NCBI RefSeq assembly: GCF_036013645.1
Contig: NZ_CP107869.1
Location: 2,666,001-2,730,000, forward strand
DNA: 64,000 bases
From: Streptomyces sp. NBC_00490
GTDB lineage: Bacteria; Actinomycetota; Actinomycetes; Streptomycetales; Streptomycetaceae
Reading direction: 5' to 3'
Positions 16,466-24,918 of this stretch are shown piece by piece (the first letter of the stretch is position 1; every line of letters begins with the position of its first letter). Position numbers and translations under genes: made by a program. The notes under the pieces are model-generated. The model was not told where the DNA came from and ran no database searches. It saw nothing but the letters and a program-made list of their open reading frames with translations.

Positions 16466-17152
16466 TCACGGTGCGCCCGCACCACCACCGACCGTGGCAT
16501 CGCCGGCGGGAGGCTCCTCGCGCGGGGCGAGCGAGGCGAAATCGCCGGTGTCGCCGAGGCGCACGAGAAACGGCCGCAGACGGGTGTAACGGATCGCCGT
16601 GATGGAACACGGTTCTACGGAGATCCGCTGGAAGAGGTCGAGATGAAGTCCGAGCGCGTCCGCGACGAGCGACTTGATGATGTCGCCGTGCGAGCACATG
16701 AGATAGACGGCGTCGTCGCCGTGGTCGCGCTCCACGCGCGCGTTCCACTCGCGTACGGCCTCGGCGGCGCGGGTCTGCATGGCCCGCATCGACTCGCCGC
16801 CGGGGAACGCGGCCGCCGACGGGTGGGACTGGACGACCTGCATGAGCGGCTCGTCCATGAGTTCGGCGAGCTTGCGGCCGGACCAGTCGCCGTAGTGGCA
16901 CTCGCCGATCCGATCGTCGGTGTGCGGGTTCAGCTCGGGACGGGCGTCGAGGAGCGGCCGGATCGTTTCCTGGCAGCGCTGGAGCGGGCTGGTGACGACC
17001 TCGGAGATCGGCAGCCCGGCGAGCCGCCCGGGCAGTGCGGCGGCCTGCGCGGCCCCGCGTTCGTCCAGGGCGACCCCGGGCGTCCAGCCGGCGAGCAGTC
17101 CCTCGGTGTTGGCGGTGGATCGTCCGTGGCGGACGAGGATCAACGTGGGCAT
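16466..17152 (-). CDS. histidine phosphatase (MSMEG_4193/TIGR03848 family)
   Basis: Histidine phosphatase superfamily member of 228 residues, cytosolic. The phosphohistidine motif LVRHGRSTANTEG is at residues 5-17. Other active-site parts are TSPLQRCQETI, the acid residue in GECHYGDWSGRKL, and the second histidine in MCSHGDIIKSL. The start at 17152 gives MPTLILVRHG; longer frames lack conservation. It is the promoter-proximal member of the same-strand group DUF3090, SCO1664-type and mshC. Its substrate is unknown; the annotation phosphomutase for this family is unlikely to be literal. Confidence 0.9.
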   Translation of the reverse strand: MPTLILVRHGRSTANTEGLLAGWTPGVALDERGAAQAAALPGRLAGLPISEVVTSPLQRCQETIRPLLDARPELNPHTDDRIGECHYGDWSGRKLAELMDEPLMQVVQSHPSAAAFPGGESMRAMQTRAAEAVREWNARVERDHGDDAVYLMCSHGDIIKSLVADALGLHLDLFQRISVEPCSITAIRYTRLRPFLVRLGDTGDFASLAPREEPPAGDATVGGGAGAP

Positions 17153-17265
17153 GCGGCCCAGCGTAGGCGCACGCGCCCAGCCGAAGGGGCGCGCCGCTGT
17201 CGAGAGGTCGAGCACGGTCGGGCTCGCAACACCGGCTGGAACACCCCGGAGGCGAAGATGTCACC

Positions 17266-18297
17266 GTGCGGCGGATCGCGAGCGACGGGAGAATACGCAG
17301 CGTGATCGTCGACTGTGCCATCTACCGGGACGGGCACCGCAGCGAGGGCCCCGAGGACCTGTCCGACGCCCTGGCCGAGGCGCGGGCCGCGGGCGGGTTC
17401 GTCTGGATCGGGCTGCACGAGCCCTCGGAGCGGGAGTTCGACCTCGTCACCCAGGAGTTCGGGCTGCACCCGCTGGCGGTCGAGGACGCCCTGAAGGCCC
17501 ACCAGCGGCCCAAGCTGGAGGTCTACGACGACTCGCTCTTCCTCGTCCTCAAGCCCGTCGTGTACGAGCCGGAGAGCGACCGGGTCTCCACCGGCGAGGT
17601 GATGCTCTTCGTCGGCGAGGGCTTTGTGGTGACCGTCCGGCACGGCGAGGGCTCGCCGCTCAAGGCGGTTCGGCAGCGACTGGAGCAGGAGCCGGAGCTG
17701 CTCGGCAAGGGCTCCACGGCGGTGCTGTACGCGGTCGCGGACGCCGTCGTCGACCATTACCTGGACGTGGCGACGGAGCTCCAGACCGACCTGGAGGAGC
17801 TGGAGACGGAGGTCTTCTCGCCGGACGGCGGGGGTTCGCGCCACACGGCGTCGCGGATCTACACCTTCAAGCGGCAGATCCTGGAGTTCCGCCGGGCGAC
17901 GGGCCCGCTGGCGCTGCCGCTGACCCGGCTGGCCGCCGTCGGCCAGTTCGGTTCGGGGGTGCCGTTCGTCAACGAGAGGGCGCGGCCCTTCTTCCGGGAC
18001 GTCAACGACCACCTCACGCGCGTGAACGAGTCCGTGGAGGGCCTGGACCGGCTGGTGTCGGACATCCTCTCCGCGCATCTGGCGCAGATGAGCGTCCGTC
18101 AGAACGACGACATGCGGAAGATCTCCGCGTGGGCGGCCATGGCCGCGATCCCCACGATGATCGCGGGGATCTACGGCATGAACTTCGAGCACATGCCGGA
18201 GCTCCACTGGGTGTGGGCGTATCCGGCGGTGATCGCGCTCATGGCCGCCCTGGAGGTGCTGCTGTACCGGCTGTTCAAGAGGAGGGGCTGGCTGTAG
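17266..18297 (+). CDS. corA: CorA-family Mg2+/Co2+ transport protein
   Basis: Pentameric inner-membrane divalent cation channel, 343 residues. A large N-terminal cytosolic domain (VWIGLHEPSEREFDLV, HPLAVEDALKAHQRPKLEVYDDSLFLVLKPV) precedes a long helix and two C-terminal membrane segments; the first ends in the selectivity motif YGMNFEHMPEL (GMN) that defines CorA, followed by a basic tail RLFKRRGWL. The start used is GTG 17266; a second in-frame GTG at 17302 (VIVDCAIYRDG) is closer to the usual length and equally possible. Diverges from the phosphatase gene. Confidence 0.92.
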   Translation: MRRIASDGRIRSVIVDCAIYRDGHRSEGPEDLSDALAEARAAGGFVWIGLHEPSEREFDLVTQEFGLHPLAVEDALKAHQRPKLEVYDDSLFLVLKPVVYEPESDRVSTGEVMLFVGEGFVVTVRHGEGSPLKAVRQRLEQEPELLGKGSTAVLYAVADAVVDHYLDVATELQTDLEELETEVFSPDGGGSRHTASRIYTFKRQILEFRRATGPLALPLTRLAAVGQFGSGVPFVNERARPFFRDVNDHLTRVNESVEGLDRLVSDILSAHLAQMSVRQNDDMRKISAWAAMAAIPTMIAGIYGMNFEHMPELHWVWAYPAVIALMAALEVLLYRLFKRRGWL

Positions 18298-18306
18298 CGG
18301 CGCGGC

Positions 18307-19095
18307 TCAGGCGAACTCGGGGGCCGCGGCCGCCGGTCCGCCGAGGGCGTCGCGCCGCTCCGGCATCCGCAGGGAGACCATCCGGCGCCATCCCGCGGCG
18401 CGTTCGTACGCGTACACGGCATGGATGCCCGCGGCCAGGACGCCCGACTTCGCGGTCGGCCAGCCCAGGATGCGGCCCATGTGGGCCATGACGGCGAGGC
18501 TGACGTCCCGGTAGACGCGGATCTCGGCGAGCGCGCACTGCCGGAGCGTGCGCTGGATGGCCCGGCCGTGCCCCGCGGAGGCGAGGCGCAGCAACTCCTC
18601 GTGGCAGTAGGCGAGGTGGTTGTCCTCGTCGTGGGAGATCATCTTCACGGCGCGGCCGAGGTCGGGATGGTCGGCGAAGTGCTTGCGCAGCAGTTTCATC
18701 TGCTCGGAGGCGCGCTGCTCGGTGACGCGGCTGTGGGCGAGGTAGGTCACGATGTCCTGCGCGGTCAGTGCCTGGTCGGCCTTGAGCCTGTCGTGGGAGA
18801 GACCGATGCCGCCGCGCTCCAGGAGCATGGTGTAGTCGGTGTCGGGCGGTACGGGGACCGGCTCGAGGCCGCGCTTCTTCATCAGGGCGTTGAAGATCCG
18901 CCCGTGCTTGTCCTCGTCCGCGCCGTGCCGGGTGATCTTGGGGGCGAGGGCGCGCTCGCCGTCCGGGACGAGCGCGGCGATGCGGGCGTTCTCCCAGCCG
19001 CCCTGTGTCTCCCCGCCGGCCGCGATGGAGCAGAACAGCCGGAAGGACTCGTCGTTGTCGATGATCTCCTGGAACAGACTCTTGGCCGAAAGCAT
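18307..19095 (-). CDS. ferritin-like domain protein
   Basis: Helical protein of about 262 residues starting MLSAKSLFQEIIDNDESFRLF, behind an AGAGAGG ribosome site. It contains carboxylate/histidine patterns expected of a di-metal four-helix bundle: ITRHGADEDKHGRIFNALMKKRG (E/D-x-x-H) and KMISHDEDNHLAYCHEELLRL (D-E-D-x-H). From memory, S. coelicolor homologues are annotated only as ferritin-like; no known reaction. It is convergent with corA with only 9 bp between the stops and no visible terminator. Confidence 0.82.
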   Translation of the reverse strand: MLSAKSLFQEIIDNDESFRLFCSIAAGGETQGGWENARIAALVPDGERALAPKITRHGADEDKHGRIFNALMKKRGLEPVPVPPDTDYTMLLERGGIGLSHDRLKADQALTAQDIVTYLAHSRVTEQRASEQMKLLRKHFADHPDLGRAVKMISHDEDNHLAYCHEELLRLASAGHGRAIQRTLRQCALAEIRVYRDVSLAVMAHMGRILGWPTAKSGVLAAGIHAVYAYERAAGWRRMVSLRMPERRDALGGPAAAAPEFA

Positions 19096-19260
19096 CGTGG
19101 GCACCTCTCTGCGGGATTCCGCGGCATTCCGCAAAGAACGAGTCAAATGCGGCGCGAGGGGTGCTGCAACAGCTGTGTCGGACAACTCCGCCAAAAGGAG
19201 GACCCCGCGCGTCACGACAGGGGCGTAACCACATGGGCGCGGGCGCGTTGTTCTGCGTGA

Positions 19261-19301
19261 CGGCCGTGGCGGGGAAGACCCCCGAGCCCCCACCACGGCC
19301 G
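19261..19301 (-). terminator. hairpin downstream of the LLM oxidoreductase gene
   Basis: The 9-bp outer stem CGGCCGTGG/CCACGGCCG encloses a further GGGG...CCCC pairing. It lies 20 bp past the stop of the gene at 19322-20377 in its transcription direction. The rest of the 226-bp gap to the ferritin-like gene holds a short direct repeat ATTCCGC (about 19115-19132) and no convincing ORF. Confidence 0.55.
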
Positions 19302-19321
19302 CAGAAACCTCCGGCGCCGGG

Positions 19322-20377
19322 TTACGCGAGTCCGGCCCGCTCCAGGGCCTCGGACCCGGCCCGCAGCGCGGTGATCCGCTCGTCGAGCGTGAAGCCGGCG
19401 GGGGCGAGGCTCAGCGTGGTGACGCCCGCCGCCGCGTACTCCTTCATCCGGTCCGCGATGCGGTCCACGGAGCCGAGCAGCGCCGTCTTGTCGATCAGGT
19501 CGTGCGGGATGGCCGCCGCGGCGCCCTGCTTGTCGCCGGACAGGTACTTCTCCTGGACCTCGGCGGCGGCCGCCTCGTATCCCATGCGCTGGGCGAGCTG
19601 GTTGTAGAAGTTCTGCTTGGCACTGCCCATGCCGCCGACGTACAGCGCGGTGTAGGGGCGGAAGGTGTCGGCGAGGGTGGCCACGTCCTTGTCCTCGCCG
19701 AGGGCGAGCGGGAGCGTCGGGTGGACGTCGAACCCGTCGAGGGTCTTGCCCGCCTTCGCGCGTCCCGCGCGCAGGTGCTTGAGCGTCGTCTCCTCGAGGT
19801 GCTCGGCGGACGGGAAGATGAGGAGCGCGCCGTCTGCGATCTCGCCGGTCTGCTCCAGGTTCTTGGGTCCGATCGCGGCGATGTACAGCGGGATGTGCTC
19901 GCGCTCCGGGTGCACGGTCAGCTTGAGCGGCTTGCCGGGGCCGCCGGGCAGCGGCAGCGTCCAGTGCTCCCCTTCGAAGGACAGACGCTCGCGCGTCATC
20001 GCCTTGCGGACGATCTCGACGTACTCACGCGTGCGTGCCAGCGGCTTGTCGAACTTGACGCCGTACCAGCCCTCGGAGACCTGCGGTCCGGAGACGCCGA
20101 GGCCGAGGCGGAAGCGGCCGCCGGAGAGCGAGTCGAGGGTGGCGGCGGTCATCGCGGTCATCGCCGGCTGGCGGGCCGGGATCTGGAAGATGGCCGAGCC
20201 GACGTCGATGCGCTCGGTCTGCGCCGCGACCCAGCTGAGCACGGTGGCCGCGTCGGAGCCGTAGGCCTCGGCGGCCCAGCACACGGCGTACCCGAGTCGG
20301 TCGGCCTCCTGGGCGACGGCGAGATTGTCCGCGTCCATTCCGGCGCCCCAGTAGCCGAGGTTGATGCCGAGCTGCAT
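19322..20377 (-). CDS. LLM-class F420-dependent oxidoreductase
   Basis: Cytosolic luciferase-like TIM-barrel oxidoreductase, 351 residues, probably using coenzyme F420. Family features: MQLGINLGYWGAGMDADNLAVAQEADRLGY at the N-terminus, GSAIFQIPARQPAMTAMTAATLDSLSGGRFRLGLGVSGPQV (the classic barrel segment), IPLYIAAIGPKNLEQTGEIADG, and a C-terminal AGVTTLSLAP. Close to the mycobacterial Rv2161c-type group, from memory. Substrate unknown. Diverges from the aldo/keto reductase with about 165 bp between. Confidence 0.9.
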   Translation of the reverse strand: MQLGINLGYWGAGMDADNLAVAQEADRLGYAVCWAAEAYGSDAATVLSWVAAQTERIDVGSAIFQIPARQPAMTAMTAATLDSLSGGRFRLGLGVSGPQVSEGWYGVKFDKPLARTREYVEIVRKAMTRERLSFEGEHWTLPLPGGPGKPLKLTVHPEREHIPLYIAAIGPKNLEQTGEIADGALLIFPSAEHLEETTLKHLRAGRAKAGKTLDGFDVHPTLPLALGEDKDVATLADTFRPYTALYVGGMGSAKQNFYNQLAQRMGYEAAAAEVQEKYLSGDKQGAAAAIPHDLIDKTALLGSVDRIADRMKEYAAAGVTTLSLAPAGFTLDERITALRAGSEALERAGLA

Positions 20378-20543
20378 GGCCGATTCCCCTTACCCATCAG
20401 TAACGTCCCTGGTTTCCCGACCTTAGCGCGGGGCGCGCGGATCGGGGCAGGCGGCGGTCGTGTTCTTCCGCCCACATGAACGCGCGTGTCGCTGACGGAA
20501 ACTGGTTGTCCACAGGCCCCCACGCCGCTGGTTCAGGCCAGTA

Positions 20544-21539
20544 ATGTCGGCGTTCATGGAGCAGAGGCATCTCGGCCGCACCGGCCTGCGTGTGTCCCGC
20601 ATCGGGCTCGGAACCCTCACGTGGGGCAGGGACACCGACGAGCACGACGCCGCGGACCTCTTGAAGACGTTCTGGGAAGCGGGCGGGAGCCTCGTCGACA
20701 CCGCGGACGTGTACGGCGACGGGGAGTCCGAGTATCTGCTCGGACGCCTCATAGAAGGGCTGATCCCGCGCCGGGATCTGGTCATCTCCACCAAGGCGGG
20801 CAGCGTGCCCGACCCGGACCGGCGCTTCGACGGCTCGCGCGGCCATCTGCTCTCCGCGCTGGACGCCTCGCTGTCCCGGCTCGGCACGGACTACGTCGAC
20901 GTGTGGCAGGTCCACGCCTACGACCCGGACACCCCGCTGGAGGAGACCCTCCAGGCGCTCGACCTCGCGGTCAGCAGCGGCCGCGCGCGGTACGCCGGGG
21001 TCTCCAACTTCTGCGGCTGGCAGCTCGCCAAGGCCGCGACCTGGCAGCTGGCGGCCCCGGGCACCCGGACCCGGCTGGCCGCGACACAACTGGAGTACTC
21101 GCTGCTCCAGCGGGGCATCGAGCGCGAGGTGCTGCCCGCCGCGCTGGACCTGGGCATCGGACTGCTCCCGTCGTCCCCGCTGGGCCGCGGGGTGCTGACG
21201 GGCAAGTACCGCAACGCCACGCCGGCCGACTCGCGGGGCGCCTCGGACCACTTCGCCCCCTTCGTCGCGCCGTACCTCGACGACACGGCCCGGCACATCG
21301 TGGACGCCGTGCAGACCGCCGCCGACGGGCTCGCGGTGACCCCGCTCCAGGTGGCCCTCGCCTGGGTCCGCGACCGGCCCGGCGTGACCGCGCCGATCGT
21401 CGGCGCGCGCAACGCGCAGCAGCTCACGGCGGCATTGTCAGTGGAGGCCCTTAGTCTTCCTGACGAGATCTGCCGGGCGCTCGACGATGTGTCGGCGCCC
21501 GTGCACCGCTATCCCGATCACGACTGGAGCACGCTGTGA
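20544..21539 (+). CDS. aldo/keto reductase
   Basis: NADPH-dependent AKR-fold oxidoreductase, 331 residues. The catalytic tetrad is intact: Asp52 and Tyr57 (VDTADVYGDGE), Lys84 (ISTKAG), His124 (WQVHAYDP). The cofactor loop near the C-terminus reads TAPIVGARNAQQL. A second ATG four codons in (MEQRHLGRTGL) may be the true start. Its stop overlaps the GTG of the RecD2-like gene by 4 bp, so both are probably co-transcribed, although no functional link is evident. Substrate not predictable. Confidence 0.9.
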   Translation: MSAFMEQRHLGRTGLRVSRIGLGTLTWGRDTDEHDAADLLKTFWEAGGSLVDTADVYGDGESEYLLGRLIEGLIPRRDLVISTKAGSVPDPDRRFDGSRGHLLSALDASLSRLGTDYVDVWQVHAYDPDTPLEETLQALDLAVSSGRARYAGVSNFCGWQLAKAATWQLAAPGTRTRLAATQLEYSLLQRGIEREVLPAALDLGIGLLPSSPLGRGVLTGKYRNATPADSRGASDHFAPFVAPYLDDTARHIVDAVQTAADGLAVTPLQVALAWVRDRPGVTAPIVGARNAQQLTAALSVEALSLPDEICRALDDVSAPVHRYPDHDWSTL

Positions 21540-23707
21540 GCACGGAGCCGGAGCCCACCGAGGAGACCGAGCCGCAATCGCCGGGCACCGCGAAGGACGC
21601 GGTCGCCGACGACGCCGAGGCGGTCCCCGGCGACGAGGCCGAGACGCCCGAGGGCGCCGAGGGCGACTCGGACGAGGCGGCCGGTGAGGCTTCGGCGTCC
21701 GACGGTGAGCAGGGCGAGGCCGCGGCGAAGCTGTCCGAGGCCGAGGCCGAACTCGCGGCGCAGAAGCTCGAGCGGGAGCGGATCGCCCGGCGCAAGGCCG
21801 AGAAGCAGGGTCCCGTCGAGGCCGGGACCAAGCTCAGCGGGAAGGCCGCCGATCTGCTGGCCGCCGTACGGGCCGTCGAGAGCGGGGACAGGCCCGCGGC
21901 GACCGTCTTCGCCGAGCCCGAGCCGCCGCGCCGGCCCGCGGCGGAGCCGGTACAGCGCCCTCGGCCGGTGACGGCCGACGCGCCCCCGGCTCCCGCGGCG
22001 CAGACCGTCGAGTCCGTACGCCGGGTGCTGGCCGACGGCGGTGCGCCCGAGGCCCTCGTCCCGCAGGTCGCCGCCGCGCTCGGCGAGGGCGCCGCCGACC
22101 AACTGCGCGAGGACCCCTGGCAGTTGCTGCGGGTCGCCGGGGTGCGGCCCGAGCAGGCCGACGGGTTCGCGCGAGCGCTGCTCGGCGCGGAGTGCGGCCC
22201 GGACGACGAGCGGCGGGGCCGGGCGGTGACCGTCTGGCTGCTGGAGCAGGCGGCCGTGGCCGGTCACACGGCTCTCGAACTGCCCACGCTCACGACGGCG
22301 TTGGGCAAGCAGGGCGTGCCGGATGCCGACGCGGCCGTCCAGAGCACCCTCACGGAGGCCGAGGCGCTGGTCTTCCAGGACGCCCTCGACCCGCGGGCCC
22401 CGGAGCCGGAGGAGGGCGAGGAGCGCCCGGTCCGCGTCCTGGTCGGCCTGGAGCGGTACGCGATGGCGGAGGAGAGCCTCGCCGACGGACTGGCCCGGCT
22501 GATCAACTCCGTACCGAAGCAGGACGGTTCCGCCGAGGACTGGGAGCGCGCCGCCGACGCGGCCCAGGGCTCCGCCGGCGAACTGATCCGCGCGGTCGCG
22601 GGCCACGGACTGGTCCTCCACACCGGCGGCGAGGCGTCCCTTGCCGAACCCGCCGCTCTGCTCCACGCGGCCCGTGAACTCGGCCTGCGCGCCTGGGCGA
22701 CAGGCCACGGCCCGCTGGGACGGAACCGCTTCGCGGCTTTGGCCTCCGACGACACCGCCACCACCGTCACCGGCCTCCTCTCCGGGACCGAAGGCCCCGG
22801 CCGCGATGCCGACGGCGCACTCGATCTCGACCTCCTCGTGGTGCTCGACGCGCCGCAGCTCGACGTGGAGAGCGCGGCGCTGCTGACGGAGTCGCTGCCG
22901 GACGGGGCGCGGCTGGTGCTGGCCGGGGACCCGGCGGTGCTGTGGTCGGCGGGTCCGGGGCGGGTGTTCGGCGATCTGCTGGCCGCGCGCGTCTGCCCCC
23001 AGATCGCCTCCCGGCGGCCCGACCCCGGCCCGCTCGGCGAGCTGGTCTCCGGTATCGGCATCGGCGAGCTGAACCAGGTCGAGGCCCCCGGCAAGGAGGT
23101 CGTGATCGTGCCGGCGCGGGACGCGGGCGAGGCCGTGCACCGCACCGTGCAGCTGGTCGCCGACTCGGTGCCGCGGGCGATCGGCGTTCCGCCCGAGGCG
23201 ACCCAGGTGATCACGCCGGGCCATGGCGGCGCGGCCGGCACCCGCGTCCTCAACGCGGCCCTCAAGGAGCGGCTCAACCCCGGCCCCGGCCGCTTCGGCG
23301 GCTTCGACCCCGGCGATCGCATCGCCTACTCCCCCACGCCGGGCCGCACCGTGCCGGGCCACGTGGTGAAGGCCGACGCGGAGGGACTCCACCTCACCTG
23401 CGCCGGCGAGCCCGTCGTCGTACCGAAGGAGCGCGTCGAGGACTCCGTACGCCACGGCTGGGCCCTCACCGCCCACCAGGCGGCCGGCGGCCGCTGGCCT
23501 GCGGTCGTCGTGGTCCTCCCGGGAGACGCGACCCAGGCCCTGACCCGACCATGGGTCTACACAGCGTTCGGCCGAGCCGAGCGCCACCTCTCCGTCGTCC
23601 AGGGCGCGGACCAGGCCCTCCCCAGGGCAGTCGCGGAAATCCCGTCCAAGCCCCGCACCACCCGCCTCCCCGTGCTGCTCGCCCCGCAGGTGCCGATCTC
23701 CGGCTGA
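21536..23707 (+). CDS. RecD2-like helix-hairpin-helix protein with degenerate helicase motifs
   Basis: A 723-residue protein. Residues 1-110 are acidic, Glu/Ala-rich and probably disordered. Next comes a helix-hairpin-helix-like region (VRRVLADGGAPEALVPQVAAALGEG, DPWQLLRVAGVRPEQADGFARALLG) matching the region before the helicase core in RecD2. A core follows whose motifs are recognisably those of RecD2 but altered: the P-loop position reads LHTGGEASLAEPAALL instead of GGPGTGKT, and motif II reads VVLDAPQLD instead of DEAS. LPDGARLVLAGDPAVLWSAGPGRVFGDLL and the motif VI-like YTAFGRAERHLSVVQG are preserved. I infer a DNA-binding protein that has lost ATP hydrolysis. It starts with GTG overlapping the AKR stop. 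Confidence 0.78.
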   Translation: MSTEPEPTEETEPQSPGTAKDAVADDAEAVPGDEAETPEGAEGDSDEAAGEASASDGEQGEAAAKLSEAEAELAAQKLERERIARRKAEKQGPVEAGTKLSGKAADLLAAVRAVESGDRPAATVFAEPEPPRRPAAEPVQRPRPVTADAPPAPAAQTVESVRRVLADGGAPEALVPQVAAALGEGAADQLREDPWQLLRVAGVRPEQADGFARALLGAECGPDDERRGRAVTVWLLEQAAVAGHTALELPTLTTALGKQGVPDADAAVQSTLTEAEALVFQDALDPRAPEPEEGEERPVRVLVGLERYAMAEESLADGLARLINSVPKQDGSAEDWERAADAAQGSAGELIRAVAGHGLVLHTGGEASLAEPAALLHAARELGLRAWATGHGPLGRNRFAALASDDTATTVTGLLSGTEGPGRDADGALDLDLLVVLDAPQLDVESAALLTESLPDGARLVLAGDPAVLWSAGPGRVFGDLLAARVCPQIASRRPDPGPLGELVSGIGIGELNQVEAPGKEVVIVPARDAGEAVHRTVQLVADSVPRAIGVPPEATQVITPGHGGAAGTRVLNAALKERLNPGPGRFGGFDPGDRIAYSPTPGRTVPGHVVKADAEGLHLTCAGEPVVVPKERVEDSVRHGWALTAHQAAGGRWPAVVVVLPGDATQALTRPWVYTAFGRAERHLSVVQGADQALPRAVAEIPSKPRTTRLPVLLAPQVPISG

Positions 23708-23741
23708 TTCGCCGGCTCTTCGGAACCTGCGGCGAGATCAC

Positions 23742-23774
23742 CCACCCAGGGGCGCGGGGAACTGCGCGACCAGC
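23742..23774. repeat. interspersed intergenic repeat, copy 1
   Basis: A 33-bp element beginning CCACCCAGGGGCGCGGGG and continuing AACTGCGCGACCAGC, with GCGCG near both ends able to pair. A near-identical copy lies at 53640-53673 in another intergenic gap. From memory this is a common Streptomyces intergenic repeat type, similar in distribution to REP elements. Confidence 0.7.
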
Positions 23775-23852
23775 CCCCACCGACCCGCAGTCGCCCACCG
23801 GCCGCAAGACACACGGCGCGACCGCACCGACCACACCCCGCACACGCGAGAC

Positions 23853-23887
23853 GGCGGCGGCCACGGAATCCCTCCGTGCCCGCCGCC
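23853..23887. terminator. hairpin between convergent genes
   Basis: 15-bp stem (GGCGGCGGCCACGGA against TCCGTGCCCGCCGCC, one mismatch) with a 5-base loop. It lies between the RecD2-like gene and the convergent gene ending at 23912, so it can serve either or both. Confidence 0.65.
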
Positions 23888-23911
23888 GCCCAAGCCCAGC
23901 GCAGCTCAGCG

Positions 23912-24616
23912 CTACGCGTGGCGCTCCAGATCCTCGTCCTCGTCCAGCTCCGCGTCGAGATCGTCCAGCTCGTCCTCGCCGTCATCGATGGCGTCATCGA
24001 TCTCGCCGTCATCGATCTCGTCGTCGAACACCGCGCTGACGTCGAACCGGCACACCACCCGCTGCGCGTCGATCTGCTCGAACGGCCCCGCCAGCCACTC
24101 ACCGGGATCCGCCTGCTCGTCCGCCGCGGTCACCCACAGCGTGGAGTCGCCCTCCTCCAGGCCGAACTCCTTGTGCCGGGAGGCGATCTCGTCCGGTTCG
24201 AACTCCCCGAACAGGATGCCCAACGCTCCGTGCACCGTGCCGGAGGTCTCCGCACCGTCCTCGTAGTCCGCCGCCTCGATCCGCTGCGCCTGCGCGAGCA
24301 ACCGCTGCGGCTCGGCCACCGCGTAGTCACGGCGGATCAGCACACTCACCGCATGCGGCTCCTCGGGACCGATGTACGGCGGAAGCGCGTCCTCGGTGCC
24401 GGGGATCTCGAAGGGGGTGACCTCGTCGTAGCGGTCGTAGAGCAGCTCGTCGTACGTCTCGGCGGCCGCGGCGAGCTCGTTGAACGCCTCGTACACGGCC
24501 GGGTCGTCCTCCCCCGACCGGCGTTCGACCGCGGCCAGGTGGCGGTCGAGCGCGGTCTTGACCGCCTCGGCGGCGGCACGTACCTCGGCAGCGGTGGGCT
24601 GCACAGCATCAGACAT
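23912..24616 (-). CDS. conserved hypothetical acidic protein
   Basis: About 234 residues, starting MSDAVQPTAAEVRAAAEAV. The N-terminal half looks helical and globular (VYEAFNELAAAAETYDELLYDRYDEVTPFEIPGTED; VSVLIRRDYAV). The middle carries GILFGEFEPDEIASRHKEFGLEEGDSTLWVTAADE. The last 45 residues are a striking Asp/Glu run (DDEIDDGEIDDAIDDGEDEL...). I do not recognise a catalytic family; the fold resembles actinobacterial proteins called only hypothetical. It diverges from the DUF5703 gene at 24664 with a 47-bp gap, so the two may share a promoter region. Confidence 0.8.
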   Translation of the reverse strand: MSDAVQPTAAEVRAAAEAVKTALDRHLAAVERRSGEDDPAVYEAFNELAAAAETYDELLYDRYDEVTPFEIPGTEDALPPYIGPEEPHAVSVLIRRDYAVAEPQRLLAQAQRIEAADYEDGAETSGTVHGALGILFGEFEPDEIASRHKEFGLEEGDSTLWVTAADEQADPGEWLAGPFEQIDAQRVVCRFDVSAVFDDEIDDGEIDDAIDDGEDELDDLDAELDEDEDLERHA

Positions 24617-24663
24617 AGTGCAGACGCTATCCGTACCGGGCCCCAGACCGCACAATAGATGCG

Positions 24664-24852
24664 ATGCCGGAATACGAATTTGTCGACGTGTACGTACCGC
24701 GCGGGGTTTCCCGCAAGGACGCCACCCGACTGCTGACGGACCATGCCGAGTACGGACACTGGGAGTTGGACCGCCTGAGCCTGCTGCGTGACGGAAGCCG
24801 CAGGGTGCGGCTGCGCCGCAGGATCATCCGCCAGGTTCGTGCCACCTGGTGA
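24664..24852 (+). CDS. DUF5703 family small basic protein
   Basis: 62-residue protein MPEYEFVDVYVPRGVSRKDA...WELDRLSLLRDGSRRVRLRRRIIRQ. Sequence, length and ending match the DUF5703 family of actinobacteria. The Arg-rich C-terminal strand suggests nucleic-acid or membrane-surface contact, but no role is known. It is followed 15 bp later by a strong hairpin terminator. Confidence 0.85.
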   Translation: MPEYEFVDVYVPRGVSRKDATRLLTDHAEYGHWELDRLSLLRDGSRRVRLRRRIIRQVRATW

Positions 24853-24867
24853 GATGACGCGACGAAA

Positions 24868-24903
24868 ACGGAGCGGGCCCCGCCGATGCGGGGCCCGCTC
24901 CGT
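24868..24903. terminator. strong hairpin terminator
   Basis: Perfect 16-bp stem beginning ACGGAGCGGGCCCCGC with a CGAT loop, between the DUF5703 gene and convergent chpC. It is likely to terminate both. Confidence 0.85.
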
Positions 24904-24918
24904 CGTGCGCCGTGTCCG

